NCBI GenBank assembly: GCA_035533475.1
Contig: DATLTS010000064.1
Location: 1 to 64,000 of the forward strand
Direction of reading: 5' to 3'
Length of the DNA stretch: 64,000 nucleotides
DNA from: Mycobacteriales bacterium
Lineage (GTDB): Bacteria > Actinomycetota > Actinomycetes > DATLTS01
Position 1 is the stretch's first letter. Each line of letters starts with the position of its first letter. Both the position numbers and the translations under genes were made by a program. The notes beneath the pieces were generated by a model. It did not search any database and was not told the origin of the DNA. It saw only the letters and a list, made by a program, of their open reading frames with translations. Below, piece after piece: positions 41,933 through 51,526 of the stretch.

Positions 41933-43035
41933 GGAATACCCTCAAGTAGAGGTTTAGACGGGATCTGGGGCCCGGCCGAGGTCTGAAGGCCAACTCGCTC
42001 CTCCAGCAGGGCTCGCAAGCCGGCGTGAGCCCGGACCAGGTCGAAGGCCAGCTCGGCGTGGCCCGGCACGAAGCCGTTGCCGACCAGCAGCGTGACGTCG
42101 GCCCCGAGGCCCTCCGCGCCGAGCGCCGCCGCGGTGAACGACGTGGCCATGCTGAAGAAGAGCACGGTGCCGCCGGCGGCGGTGGCGAGGATCGCCGGGC
42201 CCTCGCAGCCGGGCACGTCGACGCAGACCACGGTGAGGTCCACCGGCTCCCCCACCGCCTCGGCCAGCCCGATCGGATCCCGGGCGTCGGCGAGGACGAC
42301 CTCGTCGGCCAGGTCGGCGGCCAGCAACCGATCGCGTTCAGCCACGTCCGGGACCACGCCGACCAACCGGCCCGCACCCGCCCGGCGAGCAGCGGCCAGA
42401 CTCAGCGACCCGCTCTTACCGGCGGCGCCGAGCACGGCTACCGACCCGCCGGGTCGTCCCGCGACCACCCGCGCGGTGAGCGCCGGCGCGCCGCAGACGT
42501 CGAGAACGGCGAGCGCGAGCGGGGTGGGCAGATCCTCGGGTAACCCGGAGGCGACCGAGCGGGCGAACAGGATCGCGTGCCCGGTGCACGGTACCTGCCC
42601 ACCGTTACCGTCCCAGCCGGCCAGCCGGTCGGTGATGGCCAGCGGGGTGAGGGTGAGCGAGACCAGGCTGGCGACCCGCTGCCCCACCCGCAGCCCGAGC
42701 GGTGACTCCGGGCCCACCGCGTCGACGACCCCCACCAGCATCCCGCCGGACCCGGTCACCGGGTTGTGCATCTTGCCCCGGCGGGTGACGATCTCGAGCA
42801 CCGCCGCCCGGCGTCGGTCGGGATCGTCCGGGTGCGCCTCGGCCAGCTGCCGCACCGAGGCCGCGTCGAGGTTGAGCCATTCGAGTGCGATCCGCACCTC
42901 GTCCGGCCACAGTTCCGGGTCGGTGTCGAGGACGTCGGCCGCCTGGGGCAGGACACCCGGCGGATCCACGACCCGGTGCAGCCCGACCGGGGAACTGCCA
43001 GCCCGCCGGCTGCGTAACGGGGCGGTGTCGGTCAT
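41929..43035 (-). CDS. kdd: L-erythro-3,5-diaminohexanoate dehydrogenase
   Basis: A 368-residue NAD(P)-dependent dehydrogenase. IALEWLNLDAASVRQLAE, GKMHNPVTGSGGMLVG and SLVSLTLTPLAI are Kdd family segments; VAVLGAAGKSGSLSLAAARRAGA is the nucleotide-binding loop. It deaminates 3,5-diaminohexanoate to 5-amino-3-oxohexanoate after the aminomutases. The ATG at 43035 follows GGGGAA. An in-frame upstream ATG at 43110 would add 25 residues overlapping the operator. No kce (the next enzyme) is found in the window. Confidence 0.9.
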   Translation of the reverse strand: MTDTAPLRSRRAGSSPVGLHRVVDPPGVLPQAADVLDTDPELWPDEVRIALEWLNLDAASVRQLAEAHPDDPDRRRAAVLEIVTRRGKMHNPVTGSGGMLVGVVDAVGPESPLGLRVGQRVASLVSLTLTPLAITDRLAGWDGNGGQVPCTGHAILFARSVASGLPEDLPTPLALAVLDVCGAPALTARVVAGRPGGSVAVLGAAGKSGSLSLAAARRAGAGRLVGVVPDVAERDRLLAADLADEVVLADARDPIGLAEAVGEPVDLTVVCVDVPGCEGPAILATAAGGTVLFFSMATSFTAAALGAEGLGADVTLLVGNGFVPGHAELAFDLVRAHAGLRALLEERVGLQTSAGPQIPSKPLLEGIP

Positions 43036-43103
43036 GTGCGGTTCCCCGGCGTTGAAGAAAAAGAAGGCGCTGACCAGAGCGTAGCGGAATTCTTCCGGTA
43101 ACC

Positions 43104-43121
43104 TATCCATCTGGATGGATA
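43104..43121. promoter_or_regulatory. Palindromic operator between kdd and kamA
   Basis: TATCCATC-TG-GATGGATA is an inverted repeat with 8-base perfect arms, midway in the 110-base divergent region of the two lysine-degradation transcripts. Size and symmetry suit a dimeric regulator such as GntR, TetR or Lrp/AsnC. An Lrp-type gene lies 5 kb away, but any link is a guess. Confidence 0.6.
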
Positions 43122-43145
43122 TCTTCCTGCGAGGGGGTGTCGCTC

Positions 43146-44537
43146 ATGGAGCAGCCGTATGTCTACCGGCAGCGCGCCCTCGTCGAGCCGGACTGGACCC
43201 GGTTGCCCGGCTGGCGGGACGTCACGACGGCGCAGTGGGAATCCGCGCAATGGCAGCGCGCGCATTGCGTGAAGTCGCTGCGGGAGCTGCGCGCGGTCTA
43301 CGGGGACCTGCTCCCGGACGGCTTCTACGCCGACGCGGAACGGGACCAGGCGGAGCAGGCGACGATGGCCCTGCTGCTCCCGCCGCAGATGCTCAACACG
43401 ATCGTGGCGGACCGGGTGCCCGACGTCGACGCGGTGTACGCCGACCCGGTCCGCCGCTACATGCTCCCGGTGCGCTCCGACCGCGATCCGAACTGGCCGA
43501 GCCACCCGTACGCGAGCCGGGACTCGTTGCACGAGGCGGAGATGTGGGTCGTCGAGGGCCTCACGCACCGGTATCCGACCAAGGTGCTCGCCGAGATCGT
43601 CTCCACCTGCCCGCAGTACTGCGGGCACTGCACCCGGATGGACCTGGTCGGCACGTCGACCCAGCAGGTCGACAAGACCCGGTTCCGGCTCAAGCCGGTC
43701 GACCGGCTCGACGCGATGATCGGCTACCTGCGCCGGACGCCGGGGGTGCGAGACGTGGTTGTCTCCGGCGGCGACGTCGCCAACCTGCCGTGGCGGCGGC
43801 TCGAGGACTTCGTCGCGCGCCTGCTGGAGATCGACACGATCCGCGACATCCGGCTCGCCTCGAAGGCCTTGATGGGCATGCCGCAGCACTGGCTCGCCGA
43901 AGACGTTCGGGCCGGAATGGCGCGGCTCGCGGCGACCGCCCGGGCCCGCGGGGTGGGGCTTGCCATCCACACCCACGTGAACACCGCGGCGTCGGTGACC
44001 CCGCTGGTCGCCCGGGCCACCCAGGCGATGCTCGACGCCGGCGTCCGCGACGTCCGGAACCAGGGGGTGCTGCTCCGCGGGGTGAACACCGACCAGAACG
44101 CCCTGCTCGACCTCTGCTTCGCCTTGCAGGACGGGGCTGGGATCCTCCCCTACTACTTCTACCTGTGCGACATGATCCCGGGTGCCGAGCACTGGCGGAT
44201 CTCGGTCGGCGAGGCGCAGGCGTTGCAGCACGCGATCATGGGTTACCTGCCGGGATTCGCCACCCCGCGCGTGGTCTGCGACGTTCCCTACGTGGGGAAG
44301 CGCTGGGTGCACCAGATCGACGAGTACGACCGAACGCACGGGATCAGCTACTGGACGAAGAACTACCGGACCGGCATCGAGCTGGCCGACCCGGAGGCGC
44401 TGGACCGACGCTACCCGTACTACGACCCGCTGCACGCCCTGCCGACCGCCGGCCAGGCTTGGTGGGCGCAGCGGGCCGGCCGGAGCCACGTACCGGCGCA
44501 ATCCCCGGCGCAGTCCCCGGCGCAGTCCCCTGCCTAG
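43146..44537 (+). CDS. kamA: Lysine 2,3-aminomutase, radical SAM
   Basis: A 463-residue radical SAM enzyme. STCPQYCGHCTRMDLVG contains the CxxxCxxC cluster (C-P-Q-Y-C-G-H-C). LKPVDRLDAMIGYLRRTPGVRDVVVSGGDV, HTHVNTAASVTP, NQGVLLRGVNTDQN and YYFYLCDMIPGAEHWR are typical of KamA. It converts L-lysine to beta-lysine with PLP, SAM and an Fe4S4 cluster. The ATG at 43146 lies 8 bases after GAGGGGG, while the GTG at 43137 overlaps that site. The C-terminus repeats PAQS, and its stop shares CTAG with the convergent BNR gene. Confidence 0.94.
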   Translation: MEQPYVYRQRALVEPDWTRLPGWRDVTTAQWESAQWQRAHCVKSLRELRAVYGDLLPDGFYADAERDQAEQATMALLLPPQMLNTIVADRVPDVDAVYADPVRRYMLPVRSDRDPNWPSHPYASRDSLHEAEMWVVEGLTHRYPTKVLAEIVSTCPQYCGHCTRMDLVGTSTQQVDKTRFRLKPVDRLDAMIGYLRRTPGVRDVVVSGGDVANLPWRRLEDFVARLLEIDTIRDIRLASKALMGMPQHWLAEDVRAGMARLAATARARGVGLAIHTHVNTAASVTPLVARATQAMLDAGVRDVRNQGVLLRGVNTDQNALLDLCFALQDGAGILPYYFYLCDMIPGAEHWRISVGEAQALQHAIMGYLPGFATPRVVCDVPYVGKRWVHQIDEYDRTHGISYWTKNYRTGIELADPEALDRRYPYYDPLHALPTAGQAWWAQRAGRSHVPAQSPAQSPAQSPA

Positions 44538-47425
44538 GACCGGCGGCGACGCCAGGCGAGCAGGAGACCGGAGCCGACCGCGAGCACGGCCAGGACCGCA
44601 AGCCAGGGTGACGAACCTGTTGCCGGGAGGGAGCCGGTGGAACGGGTTGGGACGACGACCGGTTCGCCTTTCGGCCCGGGGCCGCCGCTGCTGACCGCCT
44701 TCGCCCCGAAGTCCAGCTCCCACACCCCGCGGCCGTATTCACTAGCCAGCAGGTAACGTCCGGTGGGGTCGAGGCTGAGGTCGCGGGCGACCACTCCGGT
44801 CGGATTCCCGGTGCCGAGCCGGCTCCAGTGCCCATCACCGGCGGCGTCGACGAAGATGCCGACGTCGGTGGCGACGATGATCTGGCCGGCTCGCCACACG
44901 ATGGCGTGCACGTTGGTGCGGGGCAGGTCGCCGCTGACGTCGGTGAAGTGGTCGCCGCCGTCGTGGCTCACCAGGACCCGTTGCGCGCCGGCGACCGGCA
45001 CGGGGTACTCGTAGAGGCTGTCGGCGTCGCAGCTGACGTAGATGGTCCGCGGGTCGGTCGGGTCGATCGCGATCCCGCTGACCTCCAGATGCGGCAGCCC
45101 GAGGCTCTTGGCCAGATGCCAGCAGTTCGTCGAGTGCACCGCCGGGGTGCAGCCGGGCTTGACGTCGGTTGCGATGGCATCGTGGATCAGCCGCGGATCG
45201 GCGGTCGTGGTCCGGCACGCCCCGCACATGGCCGCGTAGATCACCGCCCCGCGGGCGGCGAGGGCGCTCGACGTGTACGGGATCGGCTGGCCGGTCGTGG
45301 GGCTGATCGACGGGCTCATCCCGGCGTCGAAGGACGTCTGCCAGTCGCCGTCGCTGATGATCGTGCCGGTCACCGGGTCGAAGGTCACCTTGGTGTTCGC
45401 TCCCTGCCGGCTCTCCATGACGTTCTCGCCGGCGGCGATCAGGTGGTTCGGGTCGGTCGGGTCGAGAATGTCCGGGGAGAGGAAGCCCGGATTGGTGAGC
45501 GCCGGCTGGATCTCGGTGATGTGGTGGCCGTGGTCCGTCGTCACGTACAGCAGGGCGTTCACGTAGCTGCAGTAGAAGACGTTCGGGTCGGGGGTCGCCA
45601 TGACGTTGATCCCGTCGCCGCCGCACACCTCGATCCCGTGCCCGTGGCTGTCGACGAGCGGAGCCCCGTTGTCCTGGAGCCCGGCGATCACCTCCTGGTC
45701 GGGCAGCAGCGCCACGTGCCACGGTTCGACGCTCGACATGTCGTTGATGGCGGTCCAGCTCTGGTTGTCGAAGCCGATCTGACCGGTGGGCAGCGTGTGG
45801 CTGTCCTGGCGGAAGAAGCCCCCGTCGTTTCCGGTGTAGATCCGCGACCCGGTCGGCGTGGCCACGACCACTGCCGAATGCTGGTCGGGGTGGGTGGTCG
45901 TGCCGCCGTAGATCGGCGTCTCGTTCGGGCAGGCCGCGCCGTTCGTCACGTTCTGGAAGTAGCTCTGGAAGCCGCAGATGTCGGCGTACTTCTCGATCGA
46001 GGTGAGCGCCATCAGCCCCGGCGTGGGACCGGCGTTCGCCGTGGACTGGTAGCCCTCCTCCAGCCCGAAATAGACCTGGTCCGGCACCTTCGGATCGGTG
46101 GCGATCCAGTTGTTGTAGTAGGCCTGCACGCCGGGTCCGTAGCCGAGTGGGGCGACACTGGAAATCGTCGACCCGACCGCCGCCAGCAGGCTGGGCGCGT
46201 TCGCTTTCACCGTCCACGCCGTGCCGTCGGTGTCGGAGCGGTAGACGCCGTTGACGACCGTGTTGTCCGCGTTGAGGCTACGGCCGGCGGCCGTCTGGAT
46301 CTGGTTCAGCCCGGCCGGGGCCAGCCCGGCGGTGAGCCCGGCGTCCGAGACGAGGGCCCAGAGCACGTCGCCCTGCATCGGCGCCTGGCCGTAGGCGAGC
46401 GAGATCCGCCCGATCGGGTCGGAGCTAGCCGCCGGGTTGGTGAGCTGGCTGCTACCGGCCATCCGGCTGAAGCTGCCCGGGCCGCCGCCGGTGGTCGACC
46501 GGTACAGCCCGTTGCCGGGCGCGGCGATGGTGCCGTCGGCCAGCTTTACCTTGCCCTCCGGGAACCCGACCGCGGCGGTGATCTCATCGGGGGTGCCGGG
46601 CTTGGCTACGACGTCGCTCACCCAGTTGGCGAACTTGCCGATGGCCTCCGCCGTGCCGGCGGCGTTGGTCGGCAGGGGAACCCGGCTGAAGCTCGCGCCG
46701 TGATCGATCGAGCGGAACAGACCGTTGTTGGTCGCGGCGAACACCGCCTGTGGGGTGACGAGGATCCGGTTCGTGCCGTACCCGGTGGTGGTTTGGGCCG
46801 GCCGGGTGAAGGTCTTGCCCCCGTCGTGCGAGACGTAGATCCCGGTGCCGTTGGCGTCACCGGACAGGGTGAGGTAGGAGATGCCGGTCCCGACGTAGAT
46901 GTCCCCGGGCCGGGCCGGGTCGAGGCCGATCGCGCCGACGGCGACGGTCGGGATCTTGCCGTCGGTCAGGTTGACCCAGTGCGCTCCCCCGTCGGCGCTC
47001 TTCCACAGCCCGCCCATGTTCCCGACGAAGACGGTGTCCGGGCTCCCGGCCGGCACGGCGATCGCCGTGCCCATCCCGGAGACCGTCTCGAAGCGCTCAC
47101 CGGACTGGGAGTACCCCGGGGGCATGTCGATGCCGAACGGACCGCGGTCGCGCCACTGGAGGTTCGCGTCGGCCACCGGCAGGGCCGCGGCCTGCTCGTG
47201 GTAGCGCAGATAGTCCCCGACGTTGTCCAGCGACGCGAGCGTGTTCAGCGGCGCCGGCGGCAGGGCGGAATCCATCCCCTCCGGGTTCGTCCCCCCGGGG
47301 TAGACGTGCTGGATCCCCACCGGCCCCACCGGGCCGCCCTGGCCGGCCCCTGCCCCGGCCACGGCGGCGACCACGGCGGCGACCACGGCCAGCCCCAGAA
47401 GACCCAGCCGGCGGTTGCGACCCAT
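44534..47425 (-). CDS. LPATG-anchored surface protein with BNR/sortilin-like propeller repeats
   Basis: A 963-residue exported protein with signal sequence (LGLLGLAVVAAVVAAVAGAGAG). The mature part contains repeated propeller blades with Asp-box-like units: GLWKSADGGAHWVNLT, GIYVSHDGGKTFTRP, GLFRSIDHGASFSRV, GVYRSDTDGTAWTV, RVLVSHDGGDHFTDV. These are the S-x-D-x-G-x-T/S-W/F repeats of sialidase/sortilin-type folds. The C-terminus has LPATGSS, a hydrophobic helix and RRRRS, a sortase signal. Catalytic residues of sialidases are not evident, so it is more likely a binding protein. Confidence 0.87.
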   Translation of the reverse strand: MGRNRRLGLLGLAVVAAVVAAVAGAGAGQGGPVGPVGIQHVYPGGTNPEGMDSALPPAPLNTLASLDNVGDYLRYHEQAAALPVADANLQWRDRGPFGIDMPPGYSQSGERFETVSGMGTAIAVPAGSPDTVFVGNMGGLWKSADGGAHWVNLTDGKIPTVAVGAIGLDPARPGDIYVGTGISYLTLSGDANGTGIYVSHDGGKTFTRPAQTTTGYGTNRILVTPQAVFAATNNGLFRSIDHGASFSRVPLPTNAAGTAEAIGKFANWVSDVVAKPGTPDEITAAVGFPEGKVKLADGTIAAPGNGLYRSTTGGGPGSFSRMAGSSQLTNPAASSDPIGRISLAYGQAPMQGDVLWALVSDAGLTAGLAPAGLNQIQTAAGRSLNADNTVVNGVYRSDTDGTAWTVKANAPSLLAAVGSTISSVAPLGYGPGVQAYYNNWIATDPKVPDQVYFGLEEGYQSTANAGPTPGLMALTSIEKYADICGFQSYFQNVTNGAACPNETPIYGGTTTHPDQHSAVVVATPTGSRIYTGNDGGFFRQDSHTLPTGQIGFDNQSWTAINDMSSVEPWHVALLPDQEVIAGLQDNGAPLVDSHGHGIEVCGGDGINVMATPDPNVFYCSYVNALLYVTTDHGHHITEIQPALTNPGFLSPDILDPTDPNHLIAAGENVMESRQGANTKVTFDPVTGTIISDGDWQTSFDAGMSPSISPTTGQPIPYTSSALAARGAVIYAAMCGACRTTTADPRLIHDAIATDVKPGCTPAVHSTNCWHLAKSLGLPHLEVSGIAIDPTDPRTIYVSCDADSLYEYPVPVAGAQRVLVSHDGGDHFTDVSGDLPRTNVHAIVWRAGQIIVATDVGIFVDAAGDGHWSRLGTGNPTGVVARDLSLDPTGRYLLASEYGRGVWELDFGAKAVSSGGPGPKGEPVVVPTRSTGSLPATGSSPWLAVLAVLAVGSGLLLAWRRRRS

Positions 47426-47585
47426 CCCATTGCCCCTCTCGCGGATCCCGATCACGCTCGGTTGCAGTTCGCCACGAAACCGGCAATTCCTCCACGCCGT
47501 CCGCCCGCGCCGCCGCGCGTCGGTGCGGCCGGGCGCCGGGCTGGTGCGTCGGGGCGTCGATGCGGCCGGGGCCCGGGCCGGGGCT

Positions 47586-48287
47586 TCAGCCGGCGAGCCG
47601 GTTGAGCGACCACCAGAAGTTCTGCCCGGCCGCGATCGGGTCGCGCGGCCGCCGCAGGGCAACCGCGCGGACCCAGTCCAGCCGGGCCCGCAGCCGCATG
47701 GCGAGCAGCTGCCGGCTCGGCAGGACCGCGGCCCGGGTCCGGGGGGCCACCGCGGTGCGGGCCGGCGCGGCGTAGGTGACCAGCGGGGCCCGGCCGGTGC
47801 TCCGGGACGCCACCGGCGGTGCGGCCCGGACCAGCGGGGCCGATCCGGACGAAGCGACCTGGCGGAAGACCTCGTCGATGTAGAGCGTGCCGTCCGCGCT
47901 GCGCGCCGTCCCGATCCCGATCTGGTCGAAGTGCACCGACAGCAGGTTCGCCAGGTGCGGCGGGGAGGCCACCAGCGCGGCCTCGACGACGGCGGCGCTG
48001 AAGCCGTACCCGACGTTCTCCCCCAGCCAGGACCAGCAGCAGACCGCGCTCGCCAGCTGCGGGTTGTGATACAGCGTGGAGCTGGCCGCCATCGCGTCGG
48101 CCTGCCCGGCGGCGACCGCATCGAGGTCGGCGACCTCGGCGTAGCCGGGCAGGCCGTTCGCGGCCCGCAAGGCATCGGTCTGGGCGAGCAGATAGCTCGC
48201 GTCGGCGGTCCCGGCCCAGGCCGGGGTGACAGCCAGTGCCCCGCAGATGAGGGGCATGGCGGCGAGCATCGTCAGGAGGCGGCGCAC
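47586..48287 (-). CDS. Secreted CAP/SCP-domain protein
   Basis: A 233-residue protein with signal peptide (LLTMLAAMPLICGALAVTPAWA). The CAP domain shows LLAQTDALRAANGLPGYAEVADLDAVAAGQADAMAASSTLYHNP followed by WSWLGENVGYG and LSVHFDQIGIGTARSADGTLYIDEVF. The conserved histidine (YHNP) and the GENVGYG motif are present. CAP proteins bind sterols, lipids or cell-wall parts; no enzymatic site is certain. The C-terminal 80 residues are basic. Confidence 0.87.
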   Translation of the reverse strand: MRRLLTMLAAMPLICGALAVTPAWAGTADASYLLAQTDALRAANGLPGYAEVADLDAVAAGQADAMAASSTLYHNPQLASAVCCWSWLGENVGYGFSAAVVEAALVASPPHLANLLSVHFDQIGIGTARSADGTLYIDEVFRQVASSGSAPLVRAAPPVASRSTGRAPLVTYAAPARTAVAPRTRAAVLPSRQLLAMRLRARLDWVRAVALRRPRDPIAAGQNFWWSLNRLAG

Positions 48288-48413
48288 GGAGAGGTCCTTC
48301 GCATCGTCTGGGGGCCTTCGGCCGGCGGGACCGCGACAGCCTTTCGCAGTAGGGCAGAGCCGGGCAAATCCGGCAGATCGTCGGCGTGTCGCGCCGGGCG
48401 GACGGCCGGGCCC

Positions 48414-48854
48414 TCACAGGGCCGGCGGCCGGTCCTCGTACGCGGTGCTCAGCACCACGGTCGTGCGCGTCGACACGTTCGCCGCGGCCCGGATCTGCTG
48501 GAGCACGGCCTCGAGCTCAGCCGGCCCGGGCACCCGGACCTTGAGGATGTAGCTCTCCTCCCCCGCCACGGAGTGGCAGGCTTCGATCGGGTCGAGGTGG
48601 GCCAGCCGGTCCGGCGCGTCGTCCGGGGCGGCCGGGTCGATCGGCTTGATCGAGACGAAGGCGGTGAGTGGCAGGCCGGCCGCGCTCGGATCGATCCGCG
48701 CGGCGTAACCGCGGAGGATGCCGCGCTCTTCGAGCCGGCGGACCCGCTGGTGCACGGCGGAGACCGACAGTCCGCTGGTCCGGGCGAGGTCGGTGTAGCT
48801 CATCCGGCCGTCCCGGAGCAGGGCCCGGACGATCTGTCGATCGGTGTCCTCCAC
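48414..48854 (-). CDS. Lrp/AsnC-family transcriptional regulator
   Basis: A 146-residue regulator. MEDTDRQIVRALLRDGRMSYTDLARTSGLSVSAVHQRVRRLEERGILRGYAARIDP is the Lrp HTH with linker, and LPLTAFVSIKPID...CHSVAGEESYILKVRVPGPAELEAVLQQIRAAANV is the RAM ligand domain. The family senses amino acids. Nearby lysine-degradation genes make lysine a possible ligand, but the gene is 5 kb from them and this is inference. Confidence 0.92.
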   Translation of the reverse strand: MEDTDRQIVRALLRDGRMSYTDLARTSGLSVSAVHQRVRRLEERGILRGYAARIDPSAAGLPLTAFVSIKPIDPAAPDDAPDRLAHLDPIEACHSVAGEESYILKVRVPGPAELEAVLQQIRAAANVSTRTTVVLSTAYEDRPPAL

Positions 48855-48955
48855 GGCGCGACTGTAGCCGCGGCGCCGGACGGGTCAGGCCGCCGCCGGA
48901 CGGGAACCGGTCGGGGGAACCAGCCGGCGACGGCCTGAGGGTCCGGGGGACCCGG

Positions 48956-49189
48956 CTAGCGGATCTCCCGAACGGATCCGTCCGGCTCCCGGACGTACGC
49001 CACGGCGGTACCGATCTGGACCGAACCGCCGCGAGCGTGACGAGCGTGGTGCCGGGCGGCCGAGGACGCCACGTGCTGGCGCCCTTCGGCGTTTGCAGAA
49101 ACGGCGGGACTCGCCACGCTGCCCACCACCCCCGCGAGTGCGAGGATGAGCGCGGCGCGTCCCGCCGTCCTGCACAGGACCGTGCGCAT
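48956..49189 (-). CDS. Small secreted hypothetical protein
   Basis: A 77-residue protein starting MRTVLCRTAGRAALILALAGVVGSVASPAVSA, a signal peptide with cleavage near VSA. The remaining 45 residues contain a His/Arg-rich stretch (ARHHARHARG) and a short strand (SVQIGTAVAYVREPDGSVREI). No family recognised. Coding status is supported by the clean signal peptide but not by homology. Confidence 0.45.
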   Translation of the reverse strand: MRTVLCRTAGRAALILALAGVVGSVASPAVSANAEGRQHVASSAARHHARHARGGSVQIGTAVAYVREPDGSVREIR

Positions 49190-49285
49190 GAGTACTCCTG
49201 TCCGTTCAGCGGGAAAGCCCGCATTCCGGACCGGTCGGTCTCGCCACTCACTCCCCGAGCTGCCTAGGCGACCGTGTTTCTCCGT

Positions 49286-49307
49286 GCTCCGCAGCGCTCT
49301 GCGGAGC
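49286..49307. terminator. Hairpin, probable terminator
   Basis: GCTCCGCAG (49286-49294) and CTGCGGAGC (49299-49307) pair perfectly around CGCT. It lies between the small secreted gene and the acyl-CoA dehydrogenase, in the gap following the latter's leftward stop. Confidence 0.45.
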
Positions 49308-49342
49308 CGGTGGGGGCCGCTCGGATCACCGTGTCCCGTCCA

Positions 49343-49362
49343 TCCCCGACGGTTGTCGGGGA
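49343..49362. terminator. Second hairpin downstream of the acyl-CoA dehydrogenase
   Basis: TCCCCGAC (49343-49350) pairs with GTCGGGGA (49355-49362) around GGTT, 39 bases beyond the acyl-CoA dehydrogenase stop on the leftward strand. A further GTCGGGG follows close by. Confidence 0.5.
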
Positions 49363-49400
49363 CAGTCGGGGCATCGGCTGGCCCGGCGCCGGACTTGAGC

Positions 49401-50549
<1,149 letters not shown>

Positions 50550-50590
50550 GGGGGAAGGCTAGCCGCCGCCCGGCGTGGGAGGGTGGCCGC

Positions 50591-51526
50591 GTGCCGGGCC
50601 AGCTCATGCTCCTCGACGCGGCGTCGATGTACTTCCGGGCCTTCCACGCGGTCCCGGGCAGCGCCCCGGACGGCAGCCCGATCGGGGCGGTCCGCGGCTT
50701 CCTCGACGCGCTGGCGCGACTGCTCCGCGAGCATCGGCCGGCCCGGCTGGCGGCCTGCATGGACGCCGACTGGCGGCCGGCGTTCCGGGTGGCGGCGATC
50801 CCGGGGTACAAGGCCCACCGGGTCGGCCCGGACGGAGCCGAGTTGGTCCCCGCGGAGCTCGGCCCGCAGGTGGAAGTGCTGCTCGCCGTGCTCGGCGCCG
50901 TCGGCATCGCCAGCCCGGGGGTGCCGGGCTACGAGGCCGACGACGTCATCGCCACCCTCGCCGTGCGGGCCGGCGGCCCGGTGGACGTCGTCACCGGCGA
51001 CCGGGACCTGTTCCAGCTGGTCCGCGACGACGTCCCGATCCTCGTCCGCTACACCGGCAGGGGCGGGATCGTCGTCGTCGACGAGGCGGAGATCACCCGG
51101 CGCTACGGGATCCCCGGCCGGGCCTACGCCGACTTCGCCACGCTGCGCGGCGACCCCTCCGACGGGCTCCCCGGCGTGGCGGGGGTCGGCGAGAAGACCG
51201 CGGCCGCGATCGTCAGCCGGTTCGGCTCGCTCGCGGCCGCCCGGGCGGCCGCCGCGGCCGGTGGCGACGAGGGGTTCCCGGCCGGCGCGCGCCGGCGCCT
51301 CGTCGATGCCGCCGACTACCTCGACCGGGCCGAAGTGGTCGTGCGGGTCGCCACCGATGCCCCGGTGCCCGCGCTGGAGGACCGGGTGCCGAGCGCCCCC
51401 GCCGATCCGGGCACCCTCCTCGCGCTCGCCGAGCGGCACGGGCTGGCCGGGCCGCTGACCCGGCTCGCGGGCGGATTGGCCGCGAGCACCGGCGGTGCGT
51501 GGCACGATCTGATCCGTGAGCACTAG
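50591..51526 (+). CDS. 5'-3' exonuclease (polymerase I exonuclease-like)
   Basis: A 311-residue FEN-like nuclease: LMLLDAASMYFRAFHAVPGSAPDGSPIGAVRGF is the first metal site, YEADDVIATLAVRAGGPVDVVTGDRDLFQLV holds further aspartates, and LRGDPSDGLPGVAGVGEKTAAAIVSRFGS is the helix-hairpin-helix. It removes RNA primers or flaps. It is homologous to the exonuclease domain of DNA polymerase I but stands alone, as in Rv2090. Overlaps the glpD start by 11 bases. Confidence 0.93.
   Translation: MPGQLMLLDAASMYFRAFHAVPGSAPDGSPIGAVRGFLDALARLLREHRPARLAACMDADWRPAFRVAAIPGYKAHRVGPDGAELVPAELGPQVEVLLAVLGAVGIASPGVPGYEADDVIATLAVRAGGPVDVVTGDRDLFQLVRDDVPILVRYTGRGGIVVVDEAEITRRYGIPGRAYADFATLRGDPSDGLPGVAGVGEKTAAAIVSRFGSLAAARAAAAAGGDEGFPAGARRRLVDAADYLDRAEVVVRVATDAPVPALEDRVPSAPADPGTLLALAERHGLAGPLTRLAGGLAASTGGAWHDLIREH

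Noticed and set aside
24998-43068. Shared AT-rich string GTTGAAGAAAAA at about 25000 and 43050
   Set aside because: On the minus strand both would encode FFFN in possible leaders, but only the second precedes a gene (kdd) and the match is too short to claim a common element.
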